From: Oceaniferula spumae
GTDB taxonomy: Bacteria > Verrucomicrobiota > Verrucomicrobiia > Verrucomicrobiales > Akkermansiaceae
Reading direction: 5' to 3'
NCBI RefSeq assembly: GCF_042849255.1
Contig: NZ_AP026866.1
Coordinates: 2,108,001-2,172,000 of the forward strand
Length of the DNA: 64,000 bases
Numbering within the stretch: the stretch's first letter is position 1; every line of letters begins with the position of its first letter. The translations under genes and the position numbers were made by a program. The notes below the pieces were generated by a model, which was not told where the DNA came from, searched no databases, and was given only the letters and a program-made list of their open reading frames with translations. Positions 44,165 through 52,442 of this stretch are shown here, piece after piece.

Positions 44165-44998
44165 TCAAACTACGGGAACAAAGCGCATGACTTCGTTGGC
44201 ACGCATCGGGACGGCACCTGGAAGCAACTTTCCGGTGGCACCCAGATTGTGCCATTCGGCCTTTGCAAATTCGATGAGTGAGCGAGGATTTCCGCTGCCG
44301 AGGTTTTCAATGACAGGCTCGCCCGGTCTGAGATCCTTTCTCTCGAGTGCTTTGACAAAGCCGGCGGCAACTTCGGTGACGTTTATGAAATCCCTCACCT
44401 GCAATCCGGGTGACATGGGGAAGTCCTCGCCAGCGAGTGCAGCCTTGCGCAGGGACGGCCAGAAACGGGTCTCAAGTTCACCCTCTCCGAAGACTTGAAA
44501 AATGCGCAGGATGAGGAGTTCGAGCTTTTCCTCGCAAGCAAGCGAGTGGAATGCAACGGAGGCGGCGGCTTTTGACGCGGGGTAACTGGAAACCGGTTCC
44601 AGTCCGGCATCCGGTGGGATGAATTCATGGCGTTCCCCACTACGTCCGTATTCAAAGCAGGATCCGGCGACGACGAACCGTTTCAGACCGGCTCCCGATG
44701 CGGCGCGGAACATGGCGAGTGGTGCCAGGACATTTTGGCGGATGCAATTTTCGAGCGTGTCGTAAGGGACGTTCGCAGAGTGTGCCGCGAGATGGACGAG
44801 GACTTCACAGCCTGTAAAGTCAGCTGGAGCGAGGCTGTCGATGGACTTGTCCAGCCATTGTGGCTCCCGGCAGAGAGGAATCCTTGATCGTGATTCCGGT
44901 GCGCGACGGTGCGCGACTATCTCATGCCCCGCCTCGTGAGCCTGATTGATAAAGTGAGAGCCGATGAATCCGGTTCCCCCGGTGAGAAAAATTTTCAT
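44165..44998 (-). CDS. NAD(P)-dependent sugar epimerase/reductase (SDR), AscF-like candidate
   Basis: A 277-residue extended SDR with MKIFLTGGTGFIGSHFINQA at the start (cofactor loop GGTGFIG) and the catalytic pair in VSSYPASKAAASVA (Tyr-x3-Lys). SCFEYGRSG supplies the Ser/Tyr region. It directly follows the 3,5-epimerase-like gene, rfbH, rfbG and rfbF. In the CDP-ascarylose pathway of Yersinia the last step is an SDR reductase (AscF/AscE system), so this is the natural candidate for the final 4-keto reduction. That role is inferred from order, not from a diagnostic motif. Confidence 0.85.
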   Translation of the reverse strand: MKIFLTGGTGFIGSHFINQAHEAGHEIVAHRRAPESRSRIPLCREPQWLDKSIDSLAPADFTGCEVLVHLAAHSANVPYDTLENCIRQNVLAPLAMFRAASGAGLKRFVVAGSCFEYGRSGERHEFIPPDAGLEPVSSYPASKAAASVAFHSLACEEKLELLILRIFQVFGEGELETRFWPSLRKAALAGEDFPMSPGLQVRDFINVTEVAAGFVKALERKDLRPGEPVIENLGSGNPRSLIEFAKAEWHNLGATGKLLPGAVPMRANEVMRFVPVV

Positions 44999-45012
44999 TG
45001 GAAAGACCCAGA

Positions 45013-45573
45013 TTATTCAGCCTCGGCGATGCGGAATGGCGATTTGAAATCGGAGAACTGTGGGTGATCGATGTCCCTTCCGGAAATGACCGGCTCCGTT
45101 TCACCTGTCGGCCATTCGTAGCCGAAGCTGTTCCATAGAATTCCCGCGTCCGCCTCAAGGGCGTGAACGGCATCGGTTTTATAGACGAGACAGGAATTTT
45201 CCTCCATGCTCAAGAAACCGTGGGCGAAACCGACCGGTATATGAACGATGTGGCGATTCGCTGCAGACAGCTCGAAAGAGCTGCTTTTTCCATAAGTTGG
45301 CGAACCTTTTCGAAGATCGAGAAGCACATCGAGGACGCGCCCTGTGATGCAATAGACCAGTTTCTGATGGGCGTGCGGTGGGAGCTGGAAATGCATCCCG
45401 CGCAGGACACCTGCTTGGGAGGTGGAGAAGAATTCCTCTTTCACATCCATTGAAATCCCGTGCTCGGCGAGTTGTCCTTCGTGGAAGGGCTTTACGAAAT
45501 TTCCACGCTCGTCTTCAAACACGAAGGGTTTGAGGATTTTTACGCCGGGGAGTGGTTCATCGATCAGGGTCAT
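45013..45573 (-). CDS. dTDP-4-dehydrorhamnose 3,5-epimerase-like protein (RmlC/AscE family)
   Basis: A 186-residue cupin from the ATG at 45573 (MTLIDEPLPGVKILKPFVFE); the longer start at 45609 would overlap rfbH. Family blocks: DERGNFVKPF, SQAGVLRGMHFQLPPHAHQK (His base region) and FAHGFLSMEENSCLVYKTD. The RmlC fold epimerises C3/C5 of 4-keto sugars. Its placement right after rfbF-rfbG-rfbH argues for CDP-sugar, not dTDP-rhamnose: no rmlA, rmlB or rmlD set is beside it. It may be the C5 epimerase of an ascarylose-type route. Confidence 0.9.
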   Translation of the reverse strand: MTLIDEPLPGVKILKPFVFEDERGNFVKPFHEGQLAEHGISMDVKEEFFSTSQAGVLRGMHFQLPPHAHQKLVYCITGRVLDVLLDLRKGSPTYGKSSSFELSAANRHIVHIPVGFAHGFLSMEENSCLVYKTDAVHALEADAGILWNSFGYEWPTGETEPVISGRDIDHPQFSDFKSPFRIAEAE

Positions 45574-45586
45574 GGGCGGGCGGGAT

Positions 45587-47125
45587 TCAAGCGGCTTTGG
45601 AAGCAGCAAAGTCGCGGATGACTTTCACCATGTAATCGATCATCTCCGGGGTGAGGCCGGGATAAGTTCCGAGGAACATCGTCTGGTTCATGATCCTGTC
45701 CGCACCCGGCAGTTCCCCGGATACCCTCATCCCCTCCGGCTTGTCACGGCGGAGCTGGACGAAGGCCGGCTGGCGGACGAGGTTACCGCCAAAGAGCATG
45801 CGGTTGCCTATTTTTTTATCGTCAAGTTCCTTGGCGAGCTCCGTGCGTGAAAACGGAGCGTCTTCTTTGATCGTGATTTTGAAACCGAACCATGAGCAGT
45901 CGGATTTGCAGCCGGTCTCATCCCATTTGAAATCGGAGGAAAAATTGTTATCGGCATCGCTGGGAACCCATTCGGTGGCATGGGTGGGTAGAGCGAAATC
46001 GATTACATGCTCCAGGCCATGAAGGCCACGGCGGAGGCGTTCCCAGTTTTGTTTCCGGGCCTCGATGAAATCCGGCAAGCGGCGGATCTGAACGCGCCCG
46101 ATGGCTGCCTGCGGATCGAGGGGTTTCAGATTAAAGCCAAGATGACTGTAGATGTATTTGTGATCGTAACCCTCGGGAAGCTCCCCGAGCTGCCACATGA
46201 AACGCTTGCCGCAGGTATCGTCTTTACCGGAAGGGCACCAGCAATCGCGTCCCCAGTCGCGGAAACTTTCCGCGTAGGTTTTCAGCGGCGGACGGCGGAC
46301 GATGTTAACAGCTCCTCCTTCACCCATGGTGAGGTGATGGGGAGGGTAAAATGACTGGGTAGAAATGTCCCCGAAGCTACCAGTGGGTGCTGTAAGGAAA
46401 TCGTCGGCAATGCGGATGATATCGTGCTCACCCTTTTCAGCTATTTTGATAAGGTGATCGAGACCCAGCTCCTTCGCTTTTTCAAGAGGCAAGGTGTAGG
46501 TGCAGCCGAGCGCGTCGCAGTTGTCCTCGATCAGCCAGAGATCATGTTTTTTGCAGAACTCTAGAACGGTGATTAGCTCGAACGGGTTCCCCAATGCGTG
46601 GGCCATCATCACCGCCTTGGTTTTTCCGGGAGAAAATGCGGCTTCCAGCAATGCACAATCGGCGTTTCCAGTGAGGGGCTTGGCATCAATGAATACCGGC
46701 ACCGCTCCGCACTGGATGATGGGGGAGACGGTAGTGGGGAAACCTGCGGCGACAGTTATGACCTCGTCACCTGGCCGGATGCGTTTGTGCTCCGGAAGTT
46801 TGTGAGTGGTCAGTGCCGAGAAAGCGACAAGATTCGCAGAGGAGCCGGAATTGACGAGAAGCGAGTGCTTCACACCCATGAAGGCGGCTAATTCCTTCTC
46901 CATGGCCTCACCTTCGGATCCAAGAGTGAGCCAGAAGTCCAAGGTGGCGGAAACCGCTGCCTCGACCTCGTCCTCCATGAACACGCGTCCGGCGTAAGGA
47001 ATGGTCTGGCCGGGCGAAAACGGCGCGTGATCAGGATCATTTCCGGGGCGGTTGGCGGTGTGGGTAAGTCGGCTAAATTCTCTTGTTAACCGGAGAATCT
47101 CAGTTTTTGTTTCAGATGCTGTCAT
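45587..47125 (-). CDS. rfbH: CDP-4-keto-6-deoxy-D-glucose-3-dehydrase (RfbH/DdhC)
   Basis: A 512-residue PMP/iron-sulfur enzyme from the ATG at 47125 (MTASETKTEILRLTREFSRL). It removes the C3 hydroxyl of CDP-4-keto-6-deoxyglucose. The fold is DegT-type, but the PLP lysine is replaced by His: TQSFYPPHHLTMGEGGAVN, the diagnostic substitution of this family. CWCPSGKDDTCGKRF and ETGCKSDCSWFG supply cysteines for the [2Fe-2S] cluster. The gene follows rfbG with a 41-base gap. It requires a reductase (AscD/E3-type), which is not in this window. Confidence 0.95.
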   Translation of the reverse strand: MTASETKTEILRLTREFSRLTHTANRPGNDPDHAPFSPGQTIPYAGRVFMEDEVEAAVSATLDFWLTLGSEGEAMEKELAAFMGVKHSLLVNSGSSANLVAFSALTTHKLPEHKRIRPGDEVITVAAGFPTTVSPIIQCGAVPVFIDAKPLTGNADCALLEAAFSPGKTKAVMMAHALGNPFELITVLEFCKKHDLWLIEDNCDALGCTYTLPLEKAKELGLDHLIKIAEKGEHDIIRIADDFLTAPTGSFGDISTQSFYPPHHLTMGEGGAVNIVRRPPLKTYAESFRDWGRDCWCPSGKDDTCGKRFMWQLGELPEGYDHKYIYSHLGFNLKPLDPQAAIGRVQIRRLPDFIEARKQNWERLRRGLHGLEHVIDFALPTHATEWVPSDADNNFSSDFKWDETGCKSDCSWFGFKITIKEDAPFSRTELAKELDDKKIGNRMLFGGNLVRQPAFVQLRRDKPEGMRVSGELPGADRIMNQTMFLGTYPGLTPEMIDYMVKVIRDFAASKAA

Positions 47126-47165
47126 AGAAAAAGTAAAAGTAATAAGAACAAAATAATCGGTCTGT

Positions 47166-48278
47166 CTATCGGGAGTCAGCCCAAGCCAACCCAGAGGCAT
47201 CCCGAGTGTAGTTGGAAATATCAAGCTGGGTCAATTTCCTTGCTGCTGCCGGGGAATCAGCTCCGAGATACCACTCTGCTGTGTATTTAACCGTCTGCGA
47301 AAAATCCCAGACAGGCTGCCATTGCAGTAGGTGAAACGCTTTATCGATCGCAAGATTCAGCTTAGAAGCCTCGTGAGGTGCATCCGGTTCTGAAGCATCA
47401 ATCCACTCACCACCCGTATGCTTAATAAACTCTCTGACTAAGTCCGATACAGGCTTGTTAGACGGCAAGCTAGGACCAAAATTGAACCCTCCAGCCAACG
47501 CAGAAGCATTCTGAAAGGATAATACTGATGGCTCGCTTAGGGCTGCGCCGAGCCAGAGATAGCCTGAGAGGGGCTCCAAGACGTGTTGCCAAGGACGGGT
47601 GGCTGTTTTGTTCCGAACCGTAATCGGCTTACCCTCCCCAATTGCGCGTATGCAATCTGGAATAATTCTGTCCGCCGCCCAGTCACCCCCGCCAATCACA
47701 TTCCCTGCGCGCCCAGACGCAATTCTTACTGGGCCTTCCGCACTGGAAAAATATGAATCACGATAGGAGGCAATGGCAATCTCGGCCGCACCTTTACTTG
47801 CGCTATAAGGATCGTGTCCGCCCATGGCGTCCTGTTCACGATAGCTGCTAAGCCACTCTCTGTTTTGGTAACATTTGTCGGTAGTTACCATCACAACTGA
47901 ACAGTCATGGTTTGAAAGTCTCAGCGCTTCCATGAGGTGGATACTCCCCATGACGTTGGTAGCAAATGTCTCAACTGGTATGGCATATGACAATCTGACC
48001 AACGGCTGCGCAGCTAAATGAAAAACAAAATCAGGTTTTAAATCCGCCACTAGTTTAGTCAGGCATTGCAAGTCAGACAAGTCTGCACGAACATCCTTAT
48101 GTAACCTCGACGCCAGGTCGAGTTGGCAGAACAGATCAGTGTCCGCCAATGGGTCTAGAGCATATCCAGTGACCTCGGCATCAAGTCCCAGTAACCACTC
48201 ACAGAGCCAACTCCCTTTAAAGCCGGTGTGACCAGTGACTAAAACTTTTTTTCCTGCGTAAATTGAATGGAATGGCAT
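47166..48278 (-). CDS. rfbG: CDP-glucose 4,6-dehydratase
   Basis: A 370-residue extended SDR. The cofactor loop VTGHTGFKGSWLCEWLLGLD is near residue 13; HTGFKGSW is characteristic of RfbG as opposed to RmlB (GAGFIGS). The catalytic region has VTTDKCYQNREW and GHDPYSASKGAAE (Tyr-x3-Lys). RPWQHVLEPLSGYL is another RfbG block. It converts CDP-glucose to CDP-4-keto-6-deoxyglucose, the substrate of RfbH next door. Confidence 0.96.
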   Translation of the reverse strand: MPFHSIYAGKKVLVTGHTGFKGSWLCEWLLGLDAEVTGYALDPLADTDLFCQLDLASRLHKDVRADLSDLQCLTKLVADLKPDFVFHLAAQPLVRLSYAIPVETFATNVMGSIHLMEALRLSNHDCSVVMVTTDKCYQNREWLSSYREQDAMGGHDPYSASKGAAEIAIASYRDSYFSSAEGPVRIASGRAGNVIGGGDWAADRIIPDCIRAIGEGKPITVRNKTATRPWQHVLEPLSGYLWLGAALSEPSVLSFQNASALAGGFNFGPSLPSNKPVSDLVREFIKHTGGEWIDASEPDAPHEASKLNLAIDKAFHLLQWQPVWDFSQTVKYTAEWYLGADSPAAARKLTQLDISNYTRDASGLAWADSR

Positions 48279-48346
48279 CTAACTAATACTTTACTAACAT
48301 CTCCAAATTAAAGCGGAATATTCCACTATCACGACAACTGCAGAAC

Positions 48347-48366
48347 TGAACAAAAAGTTTTGTTCA
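48347..48366. terminator. Perfect inverted repeat between rfbF and rfbG
   Basis: TGAACAAAA and TTTTGTTCA form a 9-bp perfect palindromic stem separated by AG, inside a 97-base gap between rfbF and rfbG. A GAACTGA/TCAGTTC pair overlaps it and gives an alternative outer stem. The stem is AT-rich and lacks a G+C core, so it may be a weak attenuator or a protein-binding site. Confidence 0.35.
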
Positions 48367-48375
48367 TCAGTTCAA

Positions 48376-49149
48376 TCACCATGTTTTCCACGGCGCTTTG
48401 CCTGTCACCCACATTTCTTCAAGCTGCAACTTATCACGTAGCGTGTCCATGGGGCGCCAGAAACCACGATGTTTGTAGGCTGACAATTGTTTATCGGAGG
48501 CAAGCCCTTCAAGCGGACCACGCTCCCATACGGTAGCATCTCCGTGTTTGATGCGTTTTAGGACCGATGGTTCGAGAACAAAGAAGCCACCATTGATCCA
48601 GGCTCCATCACCCTCGGGCTTTTCTTGAAATTGATCAACACCTTGATCATCGTTGATGGCCAAAGCACCGTAGCGCCCCGGAGGCTGAACAGCAGTCAGA
48701 GTTCCTTCTCTACCACTTGCTCTATGGTGCGCAATGAGTGCTGTGATATCAATATCACCCACCCCATCGCCATATGTGAAACAGAAAGTTTCTCCATCGA
48801 GGTAATCGGCCACACGGGCCAATCGGCCACCGGTCATCGTCGCTTCACCTGTATCCACAACCGTGATGTTCCAAGGTTCCGCTTTTTTCCGATGAACCTC
48901 CATTGTATTGGATGACATATTGAAAGTGACATCTGACATATGCAGGAAGTAATTCGCGAAATACTCTTTGATTATATACCCCTTATAACCTGCGCAGATG
49001 ATAAAATCATTGATGCCATGATCACTGTAGATTTTCAAAATGTGCCAGAGGATCGGCATTCCACCAATTTCTACCATGGGTTTCGGTTTCAGCGACGTTT
49101 CTTCACTCAACCTGGTGCCTAGCCCACCTGCTAGTATAACTGCTTTCAT
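48376..49149 (-). CDS. rfbF: Glucose-1-phosphate cytidylyltransferase
   Basis: A 257-residue nucleotidyltransferase with ILAGGLGTRLSEETSLKPKP at the N-terminus (NTP loop) and FCFTYGDGVGDIDI for the metal Asp. RGFWRPMDTLRDKLQLEEMW near the C-terminus is a typical RfbF ending. It makes CDP-glucose from glucose-1-phosphate and CTP, the first step of the CDP-3,6-dideoxyhexose pathway. rfbG, rfbH, an epimerase and an SDR follow in pathway order. Confidence 0.96.
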   Translation of the reverse strand: MKAVILAGGLGTRLSEETSLKPKPMVEIGGMPILWHILKIYSDHGINDFIICAGYKGYIIKEYFANYFLHMSDVTFNMSSNTMEVHRKKAEPWNITVVDTGEATMTGGRLARVADYLDGETFCFTYGDGVGDIDITALIAHHRASGREGTLTAVQPPGRYGALAINDDQGVDQFQEKPEGDGAWINGGFFVLEPSVLKRIKHGDATVWERGPLEGLASDKQLSAYKHRGFWRPMDTLRDKLQLEEMWVTGKAPWKTW

Positions 49150-49167
49150 ATCTTGTTTTTCTTATGC

Positions 49168-50115
49168 TTAATTTCGATTTGATAGAAAATTTTGAAGTGC
49201 CTCACCAAGCTCAAGAGATCTTATTTTTGCACCTTCAGTCGTCAGATGATTACTGGTATCGGCAAAATACTCACCTTCCGTGGAGACGCCCATATGAGGT
49301 TCGCGAATGACTGGAATATATTCTTCGATTTCTTGGAGTAGTCGCTTGTTAGATCGCTTGCTCTCCTCAGATATTTCCTCAACAGTCCACGTCCAAGGCA
49401 AACTGTAAACAATTGTCACCTTTTTCTTAGCCGCTAAATCTCTACATTTCACGAGCAAATCGATACCATCCTGACTTAGGGTATTCTTATCAATTACCTG
49501 ATTCGCTTTTTTCCACTCATTTTCATAGAACGTTTCCATTCTGCCTCTCTCGCGAAAGTCGTCCATGGTATAGCGATACCCTTTTCTACCCAATAGTTTT
49601 TTTCCAACCGTTCTAAATAAGAAACTACTTCCTGGTCTTAAGTGAACAGCCTCATCTTTGAGCACAGCGTTTGCACCGAACCACTTTTTTTCTTCGCTAG
49701 CTTGCTCCGATGATGCGAGAGAAACGCCTAATCTTTTCACCTCCGCCGCATTCGGTTGTGTTAGCATCACGGGCTCCAACATGAGAACCACAAGATCGCC
49801 CGCTGATGCAGTTTCAAATACTTTAGCACATATATATGGGGCACCCATCGGCACAGCACCACCCATATTGTAAGATGCCATTCCTGTTTGCTGTTCGACT
49901 ACTTCAGGTGCGATGGAAAACACACATGTCGAACCTCCAGAAAACAATATCAAAGGCTTACCGGGTGTTTCCGCCCGTAGGCGTGTTACCTCCCCAACTT
50001 TGCGGTCCATGCATGAGCGCCAAAAATTGTATTCCGGATTTCCAGATACCACGAGCCAACGGGAAATTAAAAAGCCCAGCCCCACAGCAATCACTACATA
50101 AGTAAGTCTCCGCAT
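49168..50115 (-). CDS. SGNH-like membrane-anchored protein, probable acyltransfer partner
   Basis: A 315-residue protein with an N-terminal signal or anchor (YVVIAVGLGFLISRWLVV). ILFSGGSTCVFSI (58-69) supplies a GDS/GGS-type nucleophile serine near residue 62, and YFADTSNHLTTEGAK near residue 290 gives the Asp-x-x-His end of a SGNH hydrolase. Such proteins (AlgJ/AlgX/PatB-like) act in the periplasm together with MBOAT proteins in polysaccharide acetylation. The MBOAT gene is the immediate upstream neighbour (5-base gap). Which sugar is modified is unknown. Confidence 0.75.
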   Translation of the reverse strand: MRRLTYVVIAVGLGFLISRWLVVSGNPEYNFWRSCMDRKVGEVTRLRAETPGKPLILFSGGSTCVFSIAPEVVEQQTGMASYNMGGAVPMGAPYICAKVFETASAGDLVVLMLEPVMLTQPNAAEVKRLGVSLASSEQASEEKKWFGANAVLKDEAVHLRPGSSFLFRTVGKKLLGRKGYRYTMDDFRERGRMETFYENEWKKANQVIDKNTLSQDGIDLLVKCRDLAAKKKVTIVYSLPWTWTVEEISEESKRSNKRLLQEIEEYIPVIREPHMGVSTEGEYFADTSNHLTTEGAKIRSLELGEALQNFLSNRN

Positions 50116-50120
50116 CTCTA

Positions 50121-51527
50121 CTAAAAGTTAAAGTAGATAAATGGTGACTGGCTAACAGGAGCCAAGATTACCGTAAGGAAAGCACAAGCTAGGACGGCTG
50201 GACTCGTGCGCAGATAATTATAGGGCTCGGGTCTTTTTAGAGACAAACCTTCAAGCAACATTACTGCAAAAACTATCGCCATAATACCTGCGAAATTAGC
50301 AATGTCCGCAGCCTTATGGAAAAACCCGAACATAGTTTCCCTAATTCCGAACGTATAGGATTGGTAGTCTATCAAGGTCGACACCTTCAGGCTCAATTTT
50401 TCAAAATCCGTCTCGTAGAAAAACAACCATGCAAACATCACAAAAGCCGTCGTGATACCCCAGCATAAAACCTTCGGCACCCGCCAAGGAAATTTCATGG
50501 AACAAGCAAGCAGACCCAGACCGTGCAGTGCTCCCCACAAAATGAAGTTCCACCCAGCTCCGTGCCAAACACCTGAAACCACGAAAGTAGCCAGCAATGC
50601 CAGCATCCAGAATCTGGTGCGATTTCCACCCAGAGGGAAATAGACATAATCTCTCAACCAGAAGCTCAATGATATGTGCCAGCGACGCCAGAATGCACGG
50701 AGGCTGGTGGACCAATACGGGCTAAGAAAGTTCAACGTTAGATCGACACCAAACAAGCTCGCCAGACCAAGTGCTATGAAACTGTAGCCAGCGAAGTCAA
50801 AGTAAATACGGAATGTGAAGCAGATGATTTCGAGAATGATCTGATAGGCATTGTTTACATCCACAGATGCAGCCCCCATTATCAAGGCAATGTTATCAGC
50901 AAGCGCAATTTTATAGAACATTCCCAGAACTATCCATGATACAGCGCTTTCCACTCGGCTCTTTTTTATCCGAAACTTCAGGTCTCTAGCTTGTGGCAAG
51001 AAGGTAGAACGTCTCTCGATGGGGCCGGCGACAATTTGCGGAAAAAATGAGGCAAAGGTCAGATAGTCTATAAACTTGGGAACTGATTTTTGGTCCTTGA
51101 AGCTGTCCAGACAGAAGCTCATCGTCTGGAAGGTGTAGAACGAAAGCCCCATCGGAATCAGAGCAATGGGAACCGCTACACCCAGCTGGAGAACTTCGTT
51201 GGCAACAAACCCCCAATACTTAAAAAACAGCAACGGCGTGATTTGACAGATCAATCCAACCACACAAACAACCCGCTTCACCCAGCCGGAGGCTGTGCCC
51301 ACACTCAGCATCACACAAAACCAGCCACATAAAACCACCCACAAAAAAACCACCATGGTTAGCAGGCTTTCTGATGCCAGCAGAAAGAGTGAAGTCAGCA
51401 GAAAACAAATTTTCCCTGCCACCGGCAGCAGCGACGGCTTTATCAACCGTATGACTAACAGCACTACCCCTGAGCACGCGAGTGCCAGAAACAGGCAATA
51501 CCAGAAATGGAGAGAGGCGAAATTCAT
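50121..51527 (-). CDS. MBOAT-family O-acyltransferase
   Basis: A 468-residue membrane protein with about ten helices. The MBOAT blocks are present: FPQIVAGPIERRSTFLPQ, then FWRRWHISLSFWLRDYVYFP, and SGVWHGAGWNFILWGALHGL, in which the His of HGAGW and HGL is the family active site. It moves an acyl group, typically acetyl, across the inner membrane to a surface glycan, as AlgI does. The SGNH-like gene beside it completes the usual two-component acylation module. Confidence 0.93.
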   Translation of the reverse strand: MNFASLHFWYCLFLALACSGVVLLVIRLIKPSLLPVAGKICFLLTSLFLLASESLLTMVVFLWVVLCGWFCVMLSVGTASGWVKRVVCVVGLICQITPLLFFKYWGFVANEVLQLGVAVPIALIPMGLSFYTFQTMSFCLDSFKDQKSVPKFIDYLTFASFFPQIVAGPIERRSTFLPQARDLKFRIKKSRVESAVSWIVLGMFYKIALADNIALIMGAASVDVNNAYQIILEIICFTFRIYFDFAGYSFIALGLASLFGVDLTLNFLSPYWSTSLRAFWRRWHISLSFWLRDYVYFPLGGNRTRFWMLALLATFVVSGVWHGAGWNFILWGALHGLGLLACSMKFPWRVPKVLCWGITTAFVMFAWLFFYETDFEKLSLKVSTLIDYQSYTFGIRETMFGFFHKAADIANFAGIMAIVFAVMLLEGLSLKRPEPYNYLRTSPAVLACAFLTVILAPVSQSPFIYFNF

Positions 51528-51542
51528 TTCATCGCACCATAT

Positions 51543-52388
51543 TCAACTGCGAAAACTGTACCAGAGGAACAAGCTGTTGTTCACGAAGTAGCGTTTGAAT
51601 AATCTCCGTGGCTCTCTGCACAATCGGTAGAACCATTCGATTCCGAACTTCTGGATCCAGGCGGGGGCTTGTTTGACTTCGCCGGCGTGGAAGGCGAAGG
51701 CGGCTCCGATGCCGAAGTAGACGGCGGGTGGAAGTTTGTCTTTGTGTTTGGCGATCCAGGCTTCCTGCTTCGGACATCCGAGACCTACCCAGATCAAGTT
51801 GGCTCCTGAGTCTTTGATTTTTTGGCAGATGCGATCGAATTCGTCCTCGGGCCATTCACCAAATGGCGGAGAGTATGCTCCGGCGATATTCGTCGTTGGG
51901 TAGTCGTTTGAGAAACGGTCTTGGAGTTTATCCAGAGTGCTTTGTTTTCCACCGAAAAGAAAATGTTTCAATTCAGGATTCCCAGCAGTGGCCTCGATTG
52001 TTTTCAACATCAAGGTTGGGCCGTAGACGCGGTCTGTTAGTTTATCCTGTTCAGCCAATTGACGGTTCACCGACCAGACTAGTGGCATGCCGTCTGGCGT
52101 GATGAGATCGAATTTTGCCATGACCTGGCCAAAGTCATCATTGTGGCGGGCGTGGGCGGCTACGTGGGTGTTGGCTGCTTCGACCGCGTAAGCCCTGTCT
52201 CCCTTTTTTGCGGCAGCTTTAATCCAATCAATGGCACCGGCATAATCGATCACCGCTACGGGCAGGCCGATGACAGGTATCGTCGTCACCAAGGGGAGAC
52301 CGGTGGAGTCGGGAAATGTCGTGGATCCTGAAACAGCTGAGGACACATGGGATTCGTGCATGGCTGACGCTTTGGTTTGATCGTTCAT
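51543..52388 (-). CDS. WecG/TagA/CpsF-family glycosyltransferase (GT26)
   Basis: A 281-residue cytoplasmic GT. IDYAGAIDWIKAA opens the family domain, DLITPDGMPLVWSVNRQL is the conserved donor block (Asp-Gly-Met-Pro), and LIWVGLGCPKQEAWIAKHKD is the signature GxPkQE loop. Members transfer ManNAc(A) or glucosyl groups to lipid-linked GlcNAc in ECA, wall teichoic acid or exopolysaccharide. The donor here cannot be told. It is followed by the MBOAT/SGNH pair on the same strand. Confidence 0.93.
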   Translation of the reverse strand: MNDQTKASAMHESHVSSAVSGSTTFPDSTGLPLVTTIPVIGLPVAVIDYAGAIDWIKAAAKKGDRAYAVEAANTHVAAHARHNDDFGQVMAKFDLITPDGMPLVWSVNRQLAEQDKLTDRVYGPTLMLKTIEATAGNPELKHFLFGGKQSTLDKLQDRFSNDYPTTNIAGAYSPPFGEWPEDEFDRICQKIKDSGANLIWVGLGCPKQEAWIAKHKDKLPPAVYFGIGAAFAFHAGEVKQAPAWIQKFGIEWFYRLCREPRRLFKRYFVNNSLFLWYSFRS

Positions 52389-52442
52389 GCTGCCCTCCTA
52401 TTTCCTGACTACCCAGTTTCAGTTTTGGAGTTTAGCTCTCCC

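Noticed and set aside
45013..45573. dTDP-L-rhamnose pathway gene (rfbC/rmlC)
   Set aside because: There are no rmlA, rmlB or rmlD genes beside it, and it directly follows the CDP-dideoxyhexose genes.
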